From assembly GCF_024623185.1 (NCBI RefSeq), contig NZ_JANJZK010000001.1:248001-312000 (forward strand): DNA of 64,000 nt, read 5' to 3'. Source of the stretch: Anaerofustis stercorihominis. GTDB taxonomy: Bacteria; Bacillota; Clostridia; Eubacteriales; Anaerofustaceae. Both the position numbers and the translations under genes were made by a program. Under the pieces are notes generated by a model, which was given only the letters and a program-made list of their open reading frames with translations, did no database searches and was not told where the DNA came from. Below are positions 43,764 to 52,656 of the stretch, piece by piece (the stretch's first letter is position 1; each line of letters begins with the position of its first letter).

Positions 43764-44903
43764 ATGAAGATATTGATAATTGGGAATGCAAATTCCTTTT
43801 GGATTAAAGAATACGTTGAGTATATACTCCCGGGTAGTGATAATGAGGTATTTATTGCCAGCAAAAGTGTTGTAAATAAATATTTTAAGGATTTTTATAA
43901 TAAAAATAATATTAATATATTAGAAACAAATCATGGTACATTTTTATTTGATCGTATACCAAAGTTAAAGACATTAGTAAATATGTATAGGAAAGTAAAA
44001 AAAGAAGCAGGTAACGGGATGTTTGATGTTATTCATATTCATTCGGTCCCAAGTAATTTTATGGTTACTTTTTTAAACAAGTTTATAGTCAGATTTGGTA
44101 AGAGAATTGTTTGTACTTACTGGGGATCCGATTTACTTTCTAAAACAAAGGAACAGCTTATGAAAGCCATACCTTGCCTGGATAAAGCAAAGTGTATATC
44201 TTATTCTTCGGACGGTATGGATAGATATTTTCATGATGTGTTCGGAGATATTTATAATGATAAGATAGTAAGGGCTAAATTTGGTATATCGATATATGAT
44301 GTTATAGATAAAGTAAAAAGTCATAAGAGTAAAGATGAATGCAAAGAGTTCTTTGGCATAGAAAAAGATAAAATCGGTGTTATGATAGGCTATAACGGAA
44401 GTATAAGACAAAACCATTTAAAAGTCATAAATGAATTATCCACGTTAGATAATGAAACTTTGAATAAATTAAATATTGTTATTCAGCTAAGTTACGGTCT
44501 TACATCCGATGAATATCGACAAAATATTATTGATGAAATCAGTAAAATAAATGTTAAACATGTAATAATCGATGATTTTTTGAATAAAGAAAAATCTGCT
44601 ATGCTAAGGAATGCTACCGATATTTTTATTCATGCACAGGAAAGCGATGCTTTTTCTGCATCAATTCAGGAGTGCGTATACGGAGGAGCTGTACTTATAA
44701 ATCCGGAGTGGATAGTATATAAAGAATTCGATGATATAGGTATTGATTATATTAAATATCGTTCATTTAATGAATTACCTTTAATTATAAAAGATATATC
44801 TGATGGAAATGTTAATATTTACAATGCTGATAAAGTAAAAGAGTTATATGAGAAATATTCATGGAATGCGGTAAAAAAAGACTGGCTGAAATTATATAAA
44901 TAG
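43764..44903 (+). CDS. Glycosyltransferase, GT4/GT-B-like
   Basis: The 379-residue protein begins MKILIIGNANSFWIKEYVEY and has IHIHSVPSNFMV, CTYWGSDLLSK near residue 120 and a C-terminal SAMLRNATDIFIHAQESDAFSAS segment, typical of family 4-like GT-B enzymes. It starts directly at the aminotransferase stop. The WGSD motif is found in transferases of surface polysaccharide loci. Donor and acceptor are unknown. Confidence 0.75.
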   Translation: MKILIIGNANSFWIKEYVEYILPGSDNEVFIASKSVVNKYFKDFYNKNNINILETNHGTFLFDRIPKLKTLVNMYRKVKKEAGNGMFDVIHIHSVPSNFMVTFLNKFIVRFGKRIVCTYWGSDLLSKTKEQLMKAIPCLDKAKCISYSSDGMDRYFHDVFGDIYNDKIVRAKFGISIYDVIDKVKSHKSKDECKEFFGIEKDKIGVMIGYNGSIRQNHLKVINELSTLDNETLNKLNIVIQLSYGLTSDEYRQNIIDEISKINVKHVIIDDFLNKEKSAMLRNATDIFIHAQESDAFSASIQECVYGGAVLINPEWIVYKEFDDIGIDYIKYRSFNELPLIIKDISDGNVNIYNADKVKELYEKYSWNAVKKDWLKLYK

Positions 44904-44920
44904 TAAATGGGGACGATTTT

Positions 44921-46300
44921 ATGAGGGCAAAAATATTTGATAAGATATATATGGATTTTATAAATTACATATATAAAAAGACTCGTCATATGTCTGAAGA
45001 TATTAAGGCTAAAATAGTTGTTTTTAGCTTTTTTATGCTATTTATAAATATGTTTTTGTCTACTGCCGGTGTTTATAAGGGAAGTACGTCCATTGCCGCT
45101 TTTATAGGTGTAATAATAACATTTTTTATTATTTTATTTGGAATAGATAAAAAAATTGAAAATATAGAAATAAATAAAAACTTACTAATTTTATTATATA
45201 TTGTATCAGGATTTTTCCTTATTTCCGGAATATTACATAGAGTTATGGCATATATATTATGTTCATTGATTTTTGCTGTTTTGTTGCCTATTCTTTATAT
45301 TATTTTTAATGATGAAATCGGATATAGTAAATTTTTAATAAGTTTTAATAATGGTATAAAATATAGTTTTATATTATTGATTATTGTTTCAATATTTATT
45401 TCTCCATTGACTTCCGGGCAGTATGCTTCATTCCTTGCAAATCCAAATGGTCTTGGCGCTTATTTAACAATAGTCTTTCCTTGTTTATTATATTTATTTG
45501 AGACAGAAAAAGATAAAGCGAATAAGGTTTTAGATGTAATATTGATTGGGTGTGTATTTGGATTATCTATATTCGTAAAATCGAGGACTACATATTTATC
45601 ATTTATATTTATTGGTATTGTTTATATACTATATTTGTTTATAAATAAAATAAATTTAAAAGAAATTTTAATTAGATTATTTAAAATATTATTGTCTTCT
45701 GCTCTCGGGACAGTTATATTATTTTCAATGCTTACATATGTCAGTAATTTCATTATTAGTGCGGAGAAGAATATATTTGGAAATTCCTTTGTCGTAACGT
45801 TTAAGGCTGAAAGCAGCTACAGAGAATTTACAAGTCTCACAGAACAAATAAGCTCTGCGGCAGACAGAAGCAAGAAAGGAATAGCCGATGATAATACTCT
45901 TTCTTCGGGAAGAGCTGAGATATGGAGCATGTATATAAGTAAACTTAACTTTTGGGGACATAATGCAGATAAGTTAAAAGTTCCTTATCAGGAAGGATAT
46001 CTTGAAGCGAATTCTCATAACACATATTTGCAAATAGCTTATTCTGCTGGTATAATAGCAGGACTGAGCTTTGTAATCATGAATGTTTTATTTTTAATAT
46101 ACTTATTAAAAATTATATTTTATGGATTTACGAATAGAAATTTAGATATTAAATACTTATTTATAGGTTCTATGCTTATAGGGTGCGAGATAACTATGGT
46201 TCTTTCATCGGTATATTATCCATATATAAGTTCGGTATCGATAGTATATTATTTTGTAATAGGATATTTATTTAATAAACAAGATAAGCTCAATATTTAA
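44921..46300 (+). CDS. O-antigen polymerase/ligase-like membrane protein
   Basis: The 459-residue membrane protein has about eleven hydrophobic segments and a large extracytoplasmic loop (about residues 275-375) with LSSGRAEIWSMYIS and ANSHNTYLQIAYSAG, a Wzy/WaaL-type pattern. It is the second such protein in the locus; one may polymerise the repeat unit and the other may transfer it to a different acceptor. A GGGGA site precedes its start. Confidence 0.8.
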   Translation: MRAKIFDKIYMDFINYIYKKTRHMSEDIKAKIVVFSFFMLFINMFLSTAGVYKGSTSIAAFIGVIITFFIILFGIDKKIENIEINKNLLILLYIVSGFFLISGILHRVMAYILCSLIFAVLLPILYIIFNDEIGYSKFLISFNNGIKYSFILLIIVSIFISPLTSGQYASFLANPNGLGAYLTIVFPCLLYLFETEKDKANKVLDVILIGCVFGLSIFVKSRTTYLSFIFIGIVYILYLFINKINLKEILIRLFKILLSSALGTVILFSMLTYVSNFIISAEKNIFGNSFVVTFKAESSYREFTSLTEQISSAADRSKKGIADDNTLSSGRAEIWSMYISKLNFWGHNADKLKVPYQEGYLEANSHNTYLQIAYSAGIIAGLSFVIMNVLFLIYLLKIIFYGFTNRNLDIKYLFIGSMLIGCEITMVLSSVYYPYISSVSIVYYFVIGYLFNKQDKLNI

Positions 46301-46324
46301 TTATTTTGAAAATTGGTGGATAGT

Positions 46325-47782
46325 ATGAGTGATAAGAAATTATCTTCAGGAAATATTATAATCAATCTTATCTGGAAATTTATGGAACGTATAAGTGTGC
46401 AAGCGATAAACCTGATCATTCAAATATTGCTTGCAAGAAAATTGTTTCCGGAAGATTTTGCTGCAGTAGCTATCATTACTGTTTTTATTAATATTGCAAC
46501 CATATTCGTTCAAAGCGGTTTCGGAACAGCTCTTATTCAAAAAGCGGAAATTGATGAACTGGATAGCTCTTCGATTTTTTATTTTAGTATCTCTGCTTCT
46601 TTTGTACTTTATATAATTTTATTTTTTGCGGCTCCTTATGTTGCGAATTTTTATCATCAGGATATACTTAAAAACTTACTAAGGGCTGAAGCCATCATAT
46701 TGGTGTTTGGCGCTTTTAATACTGTTCAGCAGGCTATTTTAGCAAGAAATTTGGAATTCAAGAAGAATTTTAAGGCAAGTTTACTTGGATGTATTGCGTC
46801 AGGCATAACTGGGGTTGGGCTTGCCTATGCGGGAGCTGGAATATGGGCGCTTGCTATTTCTACAATAGTAAATAATTTTGTTTTGACTGTAGTGCTTTGG
46901 TTTAGCGTAAGATGGCGACCAAAGTTGATATTTTCATTGAAACGAGTAAAAACTTTATTTTCATTCAGCTGGAAGCTTGTTTGCTCTTCTTTGGTCAGTG
47001 TTATTTATACTAATGTAAGGACTCTGATTATAGGTAAAGCTTTTAAATCCGATACTCTCGGTTATTACAACAGAGGGGACATGCTGGGCTCAAGTCTTAT
47101 GAACGGGCTTACCGGTGCGATAAATGCGGTTATGCTTCCTGTTTTATCTACTAAACAGGATAAAATAGAGGAAATGAAAAAAATGCTCAGAAGAGCAATG
47201 TCCCTTAATTGCTTTGTCATATTTCCCGTTATGTTTGGGCTTGTTGCGGTATCAAAGCCGCTGATACTTATTTTATTTACGGATAAATGGCTTAATGCCG
47301 TTCCTTTTATGCAGCTTGTTTGTATTGCATATGCATTTTATCCTATGCATTCAGCTAATCTTCAAGCAATAAATGCTTTGGGACGAAGCGATGTTGCACT
47401 TAAATTGGAAGTAATAAAACGTGTTATCGGACTTTGTTTAATTGGGTTAAGCTTCCCATTTGGCGTATATGCTATTGTGGGAAGTGAAATATTATTTTCT
47501 TTGGTAGCAACTATAGTTAATGGTTTTCCCAATAAGTACTTAATAAATTATTCTATAAAAGAACAATGGAGGGATATCATTCCTTATTTGATTTTGGCAG
47601 TTATAATGTCCATATTGGTATATTCTTTAAGCTTAATACTTAATATTCCAAATATTTTATTATTGATAATTCAGATTATAATGGGTATTATGATTTATAT
47701 TATAGGTTGTCATATATTAAAACTAGATGCGTATACATATATGCTTAATAAAATAAAATCTGTTTTATCATCAAGAAAGTAA
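46325..47782 (+). CDS. wzx: Wzx-type lipopolysaccharide flippase (MOP superfamily)
   Basis: The 485-residue protein starts at ATG 46325 (an in-frame TTG upstream at 46313). It has twelve or more hydrophobic segments and a SGFGTALIQKAEID stretch typical of WzxC-type flippases, followed by YYNRGDMLGSSLMNGLTGAINAVMLPVLS. It is the likely exporter of the lipid-linked repeat unit. A terminator ends the locus. Confidence 0.88.
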   Translation: MSDKKLSSGNIIINLIWKFMERISVQAINLIIQILLARKLFPEDFAAVAIITVFINIATIFVQSGFGTALIQKAEIDELDSSSIFYFSISASFVLYIILFFAAPYVANFYHQDILKNLLRAEAIILVFGAFNTVQQAILARNLEFKKNFKASLLGCIASGITGVGLAYAGAGIWALAISTIVNNFVLTVVLWFSVRWRPKLIFSLKRVKTLFSFSWKLVCSSLVSVIYTNVRTLIIGKAFKSDTLGYYNRGDMLGSSLMNGLTGAINAVMLPVLSTKQDKIEEMKKMLRRAMSLNCFVIFPVMFGLVAVSKPLILILFTDKWLNAVPFMQLVCIAYAFYPMHSANLQAINALGRSDVALKLEVIKRVIGLCLIGLSFPFGVYAIVGSEILFSLVATIVNGFPNKYLINYSIKEQWRDIIPYLILAVIMSILVYSLSLILNIPNILLLIIQIIMGIMIYIIGCHILKLDAYTYMLNKIKSVLSSRK

Positions 47783-47812
47783 AAGATATATTTGCTGATA
47801 TATCTTTTTTAT
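47781..47812 (+). terminator. Rho-independent terminator of the polysaccharide locus
   Basis: AAAAGATATAT (47781-47791) pairs with ATATATCTTTT (47798-47808) around TTGCTG and ends in T-rich sequence. Confidence 0.85.
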
Positions 47813-47845
47813 TTACTCTCTTTATTTTCTTTTTTTGTAATAAAA

Positions 47846-47854
47846 TGATATAAT
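47846..47854 (+). promoter_or_regulatory. Extended -10 promoter of the pilus-like cluster
   Basis: TGATATAAT lies 30 bases upstream of the lipoprotein start codon, right after the polysaccharide terminator. Confidence 0.6.
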
Positions 47855-47883
47855 AAGTTAAATACTCGAAAAAGGAGAATATT

Positions 47884-48861
47884 ATGTCACTTAAAAGTAA
47901 CAAAATAAAATCATTTTTATCTGTAATTATATGTATTTTATTTGTTTTTTTTATGTGTTCATGTTCTTCTGATGAAGGAAATGATTCCGGCGGAGCAGAG
48001 GCAAAAACAGCTACTGTTAATAATAATAAAACACCTACTTATATATCTCATAAACCAAAAGCCAGTGGGAAAAAAGTATATGGTAATGATGAAGCCGAGA
48101 TTGATGCTTCTAATATAAAAGACGGATATGTAATGGTTAAATATAAAGGTAAGACCGATAAGAGGCTAAAAATTTTGGTCAATTCGCCCAATAGGGAAAG
48201 CTGTAATTATGATTTGGAAGGCGACGGGAGCTATGAAACTATTTCATTCCCTTATGGCAGCGAAACTTATAATGTAGGAGTATATAAAAATATATCTGGA
48301 AATCAATACTCTACAGTTTATTCAACCGATTTGAATGTTGAAATAAAAGATAAATTTATGCCGTTCCTTCTTCCCAATGCATATGTAAAATTCGATGAAA
48401 ATGATGAAACCATTAAAGTTGCAAGTGATATAACAAAAGATGATAAGACGCAGCTTGAAATCATTGAAACCATATATAATTATGTAACGGATAAAATATC
48501 TTATGATAATGATCTTGCAGCAAAAGTTTTGAACGGCGAAACCAGCGGTTATATACCGAGTATAGACAGTGTTCTTGACAGCGGAAAAGGGATATGTTTC
48601 GATTATGCTGTTGTTATGACTGCAATGCTTAGAAGCAAAGATATTCCCACAAAACTGATTATAGGATACTCGGGGGAAGTATATCACGCTTGGGTAAATG
48701 TATATTCCAAAGAAAGCGGAGAAATCGATAAGGTAATTAAATTTGACGGTAAAGATTATGTCCTGATGGATCCGACTTTTTCTTCTTCTTATAAAGATGA
48801 AGATGAGCTTCAGGAATATATAGGGGACGGAACGAAATATCAGGAAAAGTACGTATATTAA
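47884..48861 (+). CDS. Transglutaminase-like domain lipoprotein
   Basis: The 325-residue protein has a signal peptide and a C-rich lipobox-like end (FFMCSCSS, residues about 20-27), so the mature protein is probably a membrane-anchored lipoprotein. The transglutaminase-like domain (about 190-315) has the catalytic Cys in GKGICFDYAVVMTAMLRS, His in YHAWVNVYS and Asp in LMDPTFSS. Bacterial proteins of this fold act as proteases or cross-linkers; the substrate is unknown. It is the first gene of the pilus-like transcription unit, 12 bases before the pilC-like gene. Confidence 0.85.
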   Translation: MSLKSNKIKSFLSVIICILFVFFMCSCSSDEGNDSGGAEAKTATVNNNKTPTYISHKPKASGKKVYGNDEAEIDASNIKDGYVMVKYKGKTDKRLKILVNSPNRESCNYDLEGDGSYETISFPYGSETYNVGVYKNISGNQYSTVYSTDLNVEIKDKFMPFLLPNAYVKFDENDETIKVASDITKDDKTQLEIIETIYNYVTDKISYDNDLAAKVLNGETSGYIPSIDSVLDSGKGICFDYAVVMTAMLRSKDIPTKLIIGYSGEVYHAWVNVYSKESGEIDKVIKFDGKDYVLMDPTFSSSYKDEDELQEYIGDGTKYQEKYVY

Positions 48862-48873
48862 AGGAGAATAAAT

Positions 48874-49905
48874 ATGAATAAAAAATTGGTAACGGATAGA
48901 TATATCTCATCTTTTTTGGAACAGCTTTACTTGCTTGTAAAAGCAGGTGTGCCTTTAGATGAATCCATAGGCATGTTATCCAAAGGGGAAAGCAATAAAG
49001 AGAGTAAGGAATTATTAAATTCTCTTTTAAAAGACTTGCTTGAAGGAAAAGACTTGCATACTGCGATAGACAACTCAAAAGTTTTTCCTCATTATATGAC
49101 GAAGATGATAAAAGCAGGAGAGACGACCGGGCATTTGGAGGATACTCTAAAGTCCTTGTACGAATATTATGACAGAATGGACAGACTCAATACCAGTATT
49201 AAAAACGCTGTTTTTTATCCTTCCATTTTAGCCGTTATGATGCTTGCGGTAATATTAGTTCTTATAACTAAGGTAATGCCGATATTCAGTGAGGTGTATG
49301 AACAAATGGGTAGTACATTGACAGGCTTTTCACTTGCAATGCTTAATATAGGTAAACTTTTAAATCACTACGCACTTCCATTTATAACCATCGTTGCTGT
49401 TATAATAATTTTACTTATGTGGCTTCTTAAAAGCGAAAAAGGCAAATTTATGCTTATCAGAAAGTTAAGAAAAAGTAATCTATATGGAGAAATCATTAAA
49501 TCAAGATTTTCATCTGTAATGGCAATGGCTCTCGGAAGCGGATTGGAGATAGATGAAGCTTTAGATTTATCATTGGAGACGACAAATGATATAGATATGG
49601 AAGAAAAGGTAAAGTCTTTAAAAGAACAAATGGCAGAAGGCGTGAGCTTTTCAGATGCTGTAAATGAAGTAAAACTTCTCTCTGAAATAGATGCTAGATT
49701 TTTAAGCGTAGGTGTAAAGACAGGCAGTGTGGATAAGGTAATGAAGCAGATTGCCGACAGGAGCGAAGAGGAAGCCAACGAGCATATAAACAGTTTGATC
49801 AGTAAAGTGGAGCCGAGTCTTGTAATAGTTTTGGCGGTAATAACCGGAGCTATACTATTATCGGTTATGATTCCTCTTGCAAATATAATTTCGCTTATAG
49901 GATAG
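48874..49905 (+). CDS. pilC: Type IV pilus/type II secretion inner-membrane platform protein (PilC/GspF)
   Basis: The 343-residue protein contains two copies of the GspF domain. The first, near residues 10-130, has LVKAGVPLDESIGML, MIKAGETTGHLEDTL and a membrane helix. The second, near 205-335, has SRFSSVMAMALGSGLEIDEAL and FLSVGVKTGSVDKVM. Three hydrophobic segments are present. PilC forms the platform that assembles pilin subunits. An AAAGGAG site precedes it, and five bases separate it from the next gene. Confidence 0.9.
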   Translation: MNKKLVTDRYISSFLEQLYLLVKAGVPLDESIGMLSKGESNKESKELLNSLLKDLLEGKDLHTAIDNSKVFPHYMTKMIKAGETTGHLEDTLKSLYEYYDRMDRLNTSIKNAVFYPSILAVMMLAVILVLITKVMPIFSEVYEQMGSTLTGFSLAMLNIGKLLNHYALPFITIVAVIIILLMWLLKSEKGKFMLIRKLRKSNLYGEIIKSRFSSVMAMALGSGLEIDEALDLSLETTNDIDMEEKVKSLKEQMAEGVSFSDAVNEVKLLSEIDARFLSVGVKTGSVDKVMKQIADRSEEEANEHINSLISKVEPSLVIVLAVITGAILLSVMIPLANIISLIG

Positions 49906-49909
49906 AGAT

Positions 49910-50239
49910 ATGAAAAAGAGTATTTATAAAGAAAATGGGATATTTTCTCTTATAAAGTCCAATTTATTTGGAATAATTTTGTTTTTATTCATTTTTATTT
50001 TTATCGTTTCGGGGATAAATTCTCTCGGAAGTAAAAGTAAGGAAGAAGAAATGAAAATAGCAAAAGACAGTATCAATAAAGCAATAGTGAGCTGTTATGC
50101 TATAGAAGGTAAGTATCCTAAAGATTTTGATTATTTGGTAAAAAACTACGGAGTACATATCAATGAATATAAATATAAGGTAAATTATCAAATATTTGCT
50201 TCAAATATTCTTCCCGATGTGACAATAATAGAAAGGTAA
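49910..50239 (+). CDS. Pilin-like protein of the pilus-like cluster
   Basis: The 109-residue protein has an N-terminal hydrophobic helix (about residues 17-37). A compact C-terminal region follows, with CYAIEGKYPKDFDYLVKNYG. No clear prepilin peptidase GFxxxE site is present: the sequence near the helix reads GIFSLIKSN, with Gly but without Glu at +5. It is five bases after the pilC-like gene. A structural role in a type IV pilus-like filament is inferred from position only. Confidence 0.65.
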   Translation: MKKSIYKENGIFSLIKSNLFGIILFLFIFIFIVSGINSLGSKSKEEEMKIAKDSINKAIVSCYAIEGKYPKDFDYLVKNYGVHINEYKYKVNYQIFASNILPDVTIIER

Positions 50240-50244
50240 GTAGT

Positions 50245-50748
50245 ATGAAAAATAATAGTAATTCTCATACAATTCAAACTGCTATGGCACTTATAATGTT
50301 TTGCTTATTTTTAGTAAGTATTCTTTTGGTGTTGACAAGCGGTGTTAAATCTTACAGCTCTATTGCTTCTAAACTTTCAAGCAGATATGAAAGCAGGACA
50401 TGCATTAATTATATATCTTCCAAAGTAAAGTATAATGATACCCAAAATAGTGTGGATATAAAGGATTTTAACGGTAAAAATGCATTATATATAAAAAATC
50501 AGATTGACGATAAAGAATTTAATACTATTATTTATTATTATGACGGATACGTTAAGGAACTGACGGTAGAGGAAGGTAAAGAACTGGGGTTAAACAGCGG
50601 TCAGAATATAGTGCCGATCAAAAATATAGAGTTTAAGAAGGTAAAAAATAATCTTATACATATCTACTGCACAGATAATAAAGGAGATAAAAAGGACGCT
50701 TATATTTCTTTGAAATCCGAAGACGGAGGTACCAGTAATGGAAAATAA
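50245..50748 (+). CDS. DUF4860-like small membrane protein of the pilus-like cluster
   Basis: The 167-residue protein has one N-terminal hydrophobic helix (about residues 11-33) and an extracellular domain with NIVPIKNIEFKKVKNN. It resembles DUF4860 proteins found with PilT/PilC homologs in clostridia. Its function is not known. It overlaps the next gene by 11 bases, so the two are probably coupled. Confidence 0.6.
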   Translation: MKNNSNSHTIQTAMALIMFCLFLVSILLVLTSGVKSYSSIASKLSSRYESRTCINYISSKVKYNDTQNSVDIKDFNGKNALYIKNQIDDKEFNTIIYYYDGYVKELTVEEGKELGLNSGQNIVPIKNIEFKKVKNNLIHIYCTDNKGDKKDAYISLKSEDGGTSNGK

Positions 50749-51118
50749 AAGGTCTAAATCCGTACTGTTTTTAATGGAACTTATTTTAATAATATTCTTT
50801 TTTTCTATATGTTCAAGTATTTGCCTTAAAGTATTTGCTTCCGCAAAGACAATGTCGGATTACAGTGATAACTTAAACAATGCATCTGTTCTCGCACAGG
50901 ACGGAGCAGAGTGTTATAAGGCTTATAACGGAGATTTAAGTAAAGTTGCAAAAGAACTTGGCGGCGAAATTGATAACGGTAATGTTGTCGTAAAGGGTGA
51001 CTTGGATTTATATATTGTAGGAAATGAAAAAGAAGCAAATGTATATGTTAACATGAGCGGAGAAAATGATATTAGTAAATCCTTGTTTTCTGTAAAAGTA
51101 GGAAATGGGGGTAAATGA
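50738..51118 (+). CDS. Pilin-like small protein
   Basis: The 126-residue protein has an N-terminal helix LFLMELILIIFFFSICSS (about residues 10-27) with a Glu at the pilin +5-like position, but the preceding residue is Val rather than Gly. The rest is an extracellular domain with acidic residues. The start lies within the previous gene (11-base overlap), with a GGAGG-like site before it. A minor pseudopilin role is inferred. Confidence 0.6.
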   Translation: MENKRSKSVLFLMELILIIFFFSICSSICLKVFASAKTMSDYSDNLNNASVLAQDGAECYKAYNGDLSKVAKELGGEIDNGNVVVKGDLDLYIVGNEKEANVYVNMSGENDISKSLFSVKVGNGGK

Positions 51119-51119
51119 T

Positions 51120-51560
51120 ATGAAGAGAAATAATAGCAATGAGTATGGGATCAATATCGGAAGCAGTACTCTTATTATGATATTTGCTCTTCTTTGTCTT
51201 GTGGTTTTCTCCCTGCTTGCATATAAGACAGCTTTAAATGAAAAAAACTTGGCTTTAAAAATTTCAAATGAAACAAAAGCATATTATGAAGCCGATTATA
51301 AAGCAACAAAAATAAAAAATAAAATAGAAAATAATATAACTAATGGTAAAAGTATTGCTTCTTTTGTGGATTATGAAAAGAATAGAAATGGAAGTAATTA
51401 TATCGGATATAGTGTTAAAATAGATGAAAATAAAAAATTATCTGTAGAACTTAGACGCAGCGGAAGTAATTTAAAAGTTGTCAAGTGGACAGAAGTCAAT
51501 GAGGCAAGTGAAGATTACAATAATAAACTTGACGTTTGGGGAGGAGAATTAGGTGATTAG
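51120..51560 (+). CDS. Small membrane protein of the pilus-like cluster
   Basis: The 146-residue protein starts at ATG 51120, one base after the previous stop, using the GGGGGT site at 51107-51112. The segment GINIGSSTLIMIFALLCLVV (about residues 10-29) is the N-terminal helix; the G-I-N-I-G-S-S pattern recurs in clostridial clusters with PilT. A lysine-rich coiled region follows. It overlaps the pilT-like gene by 8 bases. Confidence 0.62.
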   Translation: MKRNNSNEYGINIGSSTLIMIFALLCLVVFSLLAYKTALNEKNLALKISNETKAYYEADYKATKIKNKIENNITNGKSIASFVDYEKNRNGSNYIGYSVKIDENKKLSVELRRSGSNLKVVKWTEVNEASEDYNNKLDVWGGELGD

Positions 51561-52614
51561 TTTAAATGAACTTCTAAAAAGAGCCGTAGATGATAATGCT
51601 TCTGATGTATTTATCATTGCAGGAAGGGGACTTTCATATAAAGTTAACGGAGTTATAAAAGAGATAGACAGTGAAATCGTTATGCCTGATATTTCAGAGC
51701 GTATGATAAGAGAAATATTTGATATCGCAGATAGAAATATCGATAAGTATATTGAAACGGGAGATGATGATTTTTCCGTTACTATAAGAGGTCTTTCGCG
51801 TTTCAGAGTCAGTGTTTATAAGCAAAGAGGTTCCTTTGCCGCAGTCATTCGTATAGTTCCTTTTGGTATCCCGGATTACAAGAAGCTTGGTATCGGTGAA
51901 AATGTAATGGATGTGGTAAATAAGACGAAAGGACTTATCCTTGTGACCGGACCCGCGGGAGGCGGTAAATCAACGACTCTTGCTTGTATGATAGATAGGA
52001 TAAACCATTCCAGGAACTCTCATATAATAACTTTGGAAGAGCCGATAGAGTATCTTCATAGGAACGATAAGTCAATAATATCTCAAAGAGAAATCGAATT
52101 CGATACGATGGATTATGTGTCTGCTTTGAGAGCTTCTTTAAGGCAGGCTCCGGATGTTATATTAGTTGGAGAGATGAGGGATTATGAGACCATAAGTACA
52201 GCTATGACCGCTGCAGAGACCGGACATCTTGTTATTTCCACTCTTCATACTGTGGGTGCCAGCAATACAGTTGATAGGATTATAGACGTTTTCCCTGCAA
52301 ATCAACAGCCTCAAATCAGAGTTCAGCTTGCTATGCTCCTCCAGGCAATCGTATCTCAGCAGCTTGTTCCTACTGTAGACGGAGGGCTCGTTCCCGTATT
52401 TGAAATAATGTATGCAAATAATGCAATAAGAAATATGATAAGGGAAAGCAAGACTCATCAGCTTAATGCTACGATAGTTTCAAGTGCCTCTGAAGGTATG
52501 ATAAGTATGGATAATAGCCTTTTAGAGCTTTATAAAAAAGGAGTTATATCAAAAGACATAGCTATACGCTATGCTCTTAATCCGGATAATTTATCTAAGC
52601 GAATAGAATTATAA
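51553..52614 (+). CDS. pilT: PilT-like type IV pilus retraction/secretion ATPase
   Basis: The 353-residue ATPase starts at GTG 51553 behind GGGGAGGAG-like sequence. It has the PilT-type N-domain, Walker A GPAGGGKST (133-141), the Asp box around LEEPIEYLHRND, Walker B DVILVGEMRD and the His box with GHLVISTLHTVGA. PilT depolymerises pilins, or acts as the only motor in reduced systems. No PilB-type extension ATPase gene or prepilin peptidase gene is seen in this cluster. A terminator follows. Confidence 0.92.
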   Translation: MISLNELLKRAVDDNASDVFIIAGRGLSYKVNGVIKEIDSEIVMPDISERMIREIFDIADRNIDKYIETGDDDFSVTIRGLSRFRVSVYKQRGSFAAVIRIVPFGIPDYKKLGIGENVMDVVNKTKGLILVTGPAGGGKSTTLACMIDRINHSRNSHIITLEEPIEYLHRNDKSIISQREIEFDTMDYVSALRASLRQAPDVILVGEMRDYETISTAMTAAETGHLVISTLHTVGASNTVDRIIDVFPANQQPQIRVQLAMLLQAIVSQQLVPTVDGGLVPVFEIMYANNAIRNMIRESKTHQLNATIVSSASEGMISMDNSLLELYKKGVISKDIAIRYALNPDNLSKRIEL

Positions 52615-52618
52615 AAAT

Positions 52619-52652
52619 AAAAACCTTATTCATTTTTGAATAAGGTTTTTTA
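52619..52652. terminator. Bidirectional terminator between pilT and the BTAD regulator
   Basis: AAAACCTTATTCA pairs with TGAATAAGGTTTT (52637-52649) around TTTT, flanked by A-run and T-run, between convergent genes. Confidence 0.85.
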
Positions 52653-52656
52653 TTTA

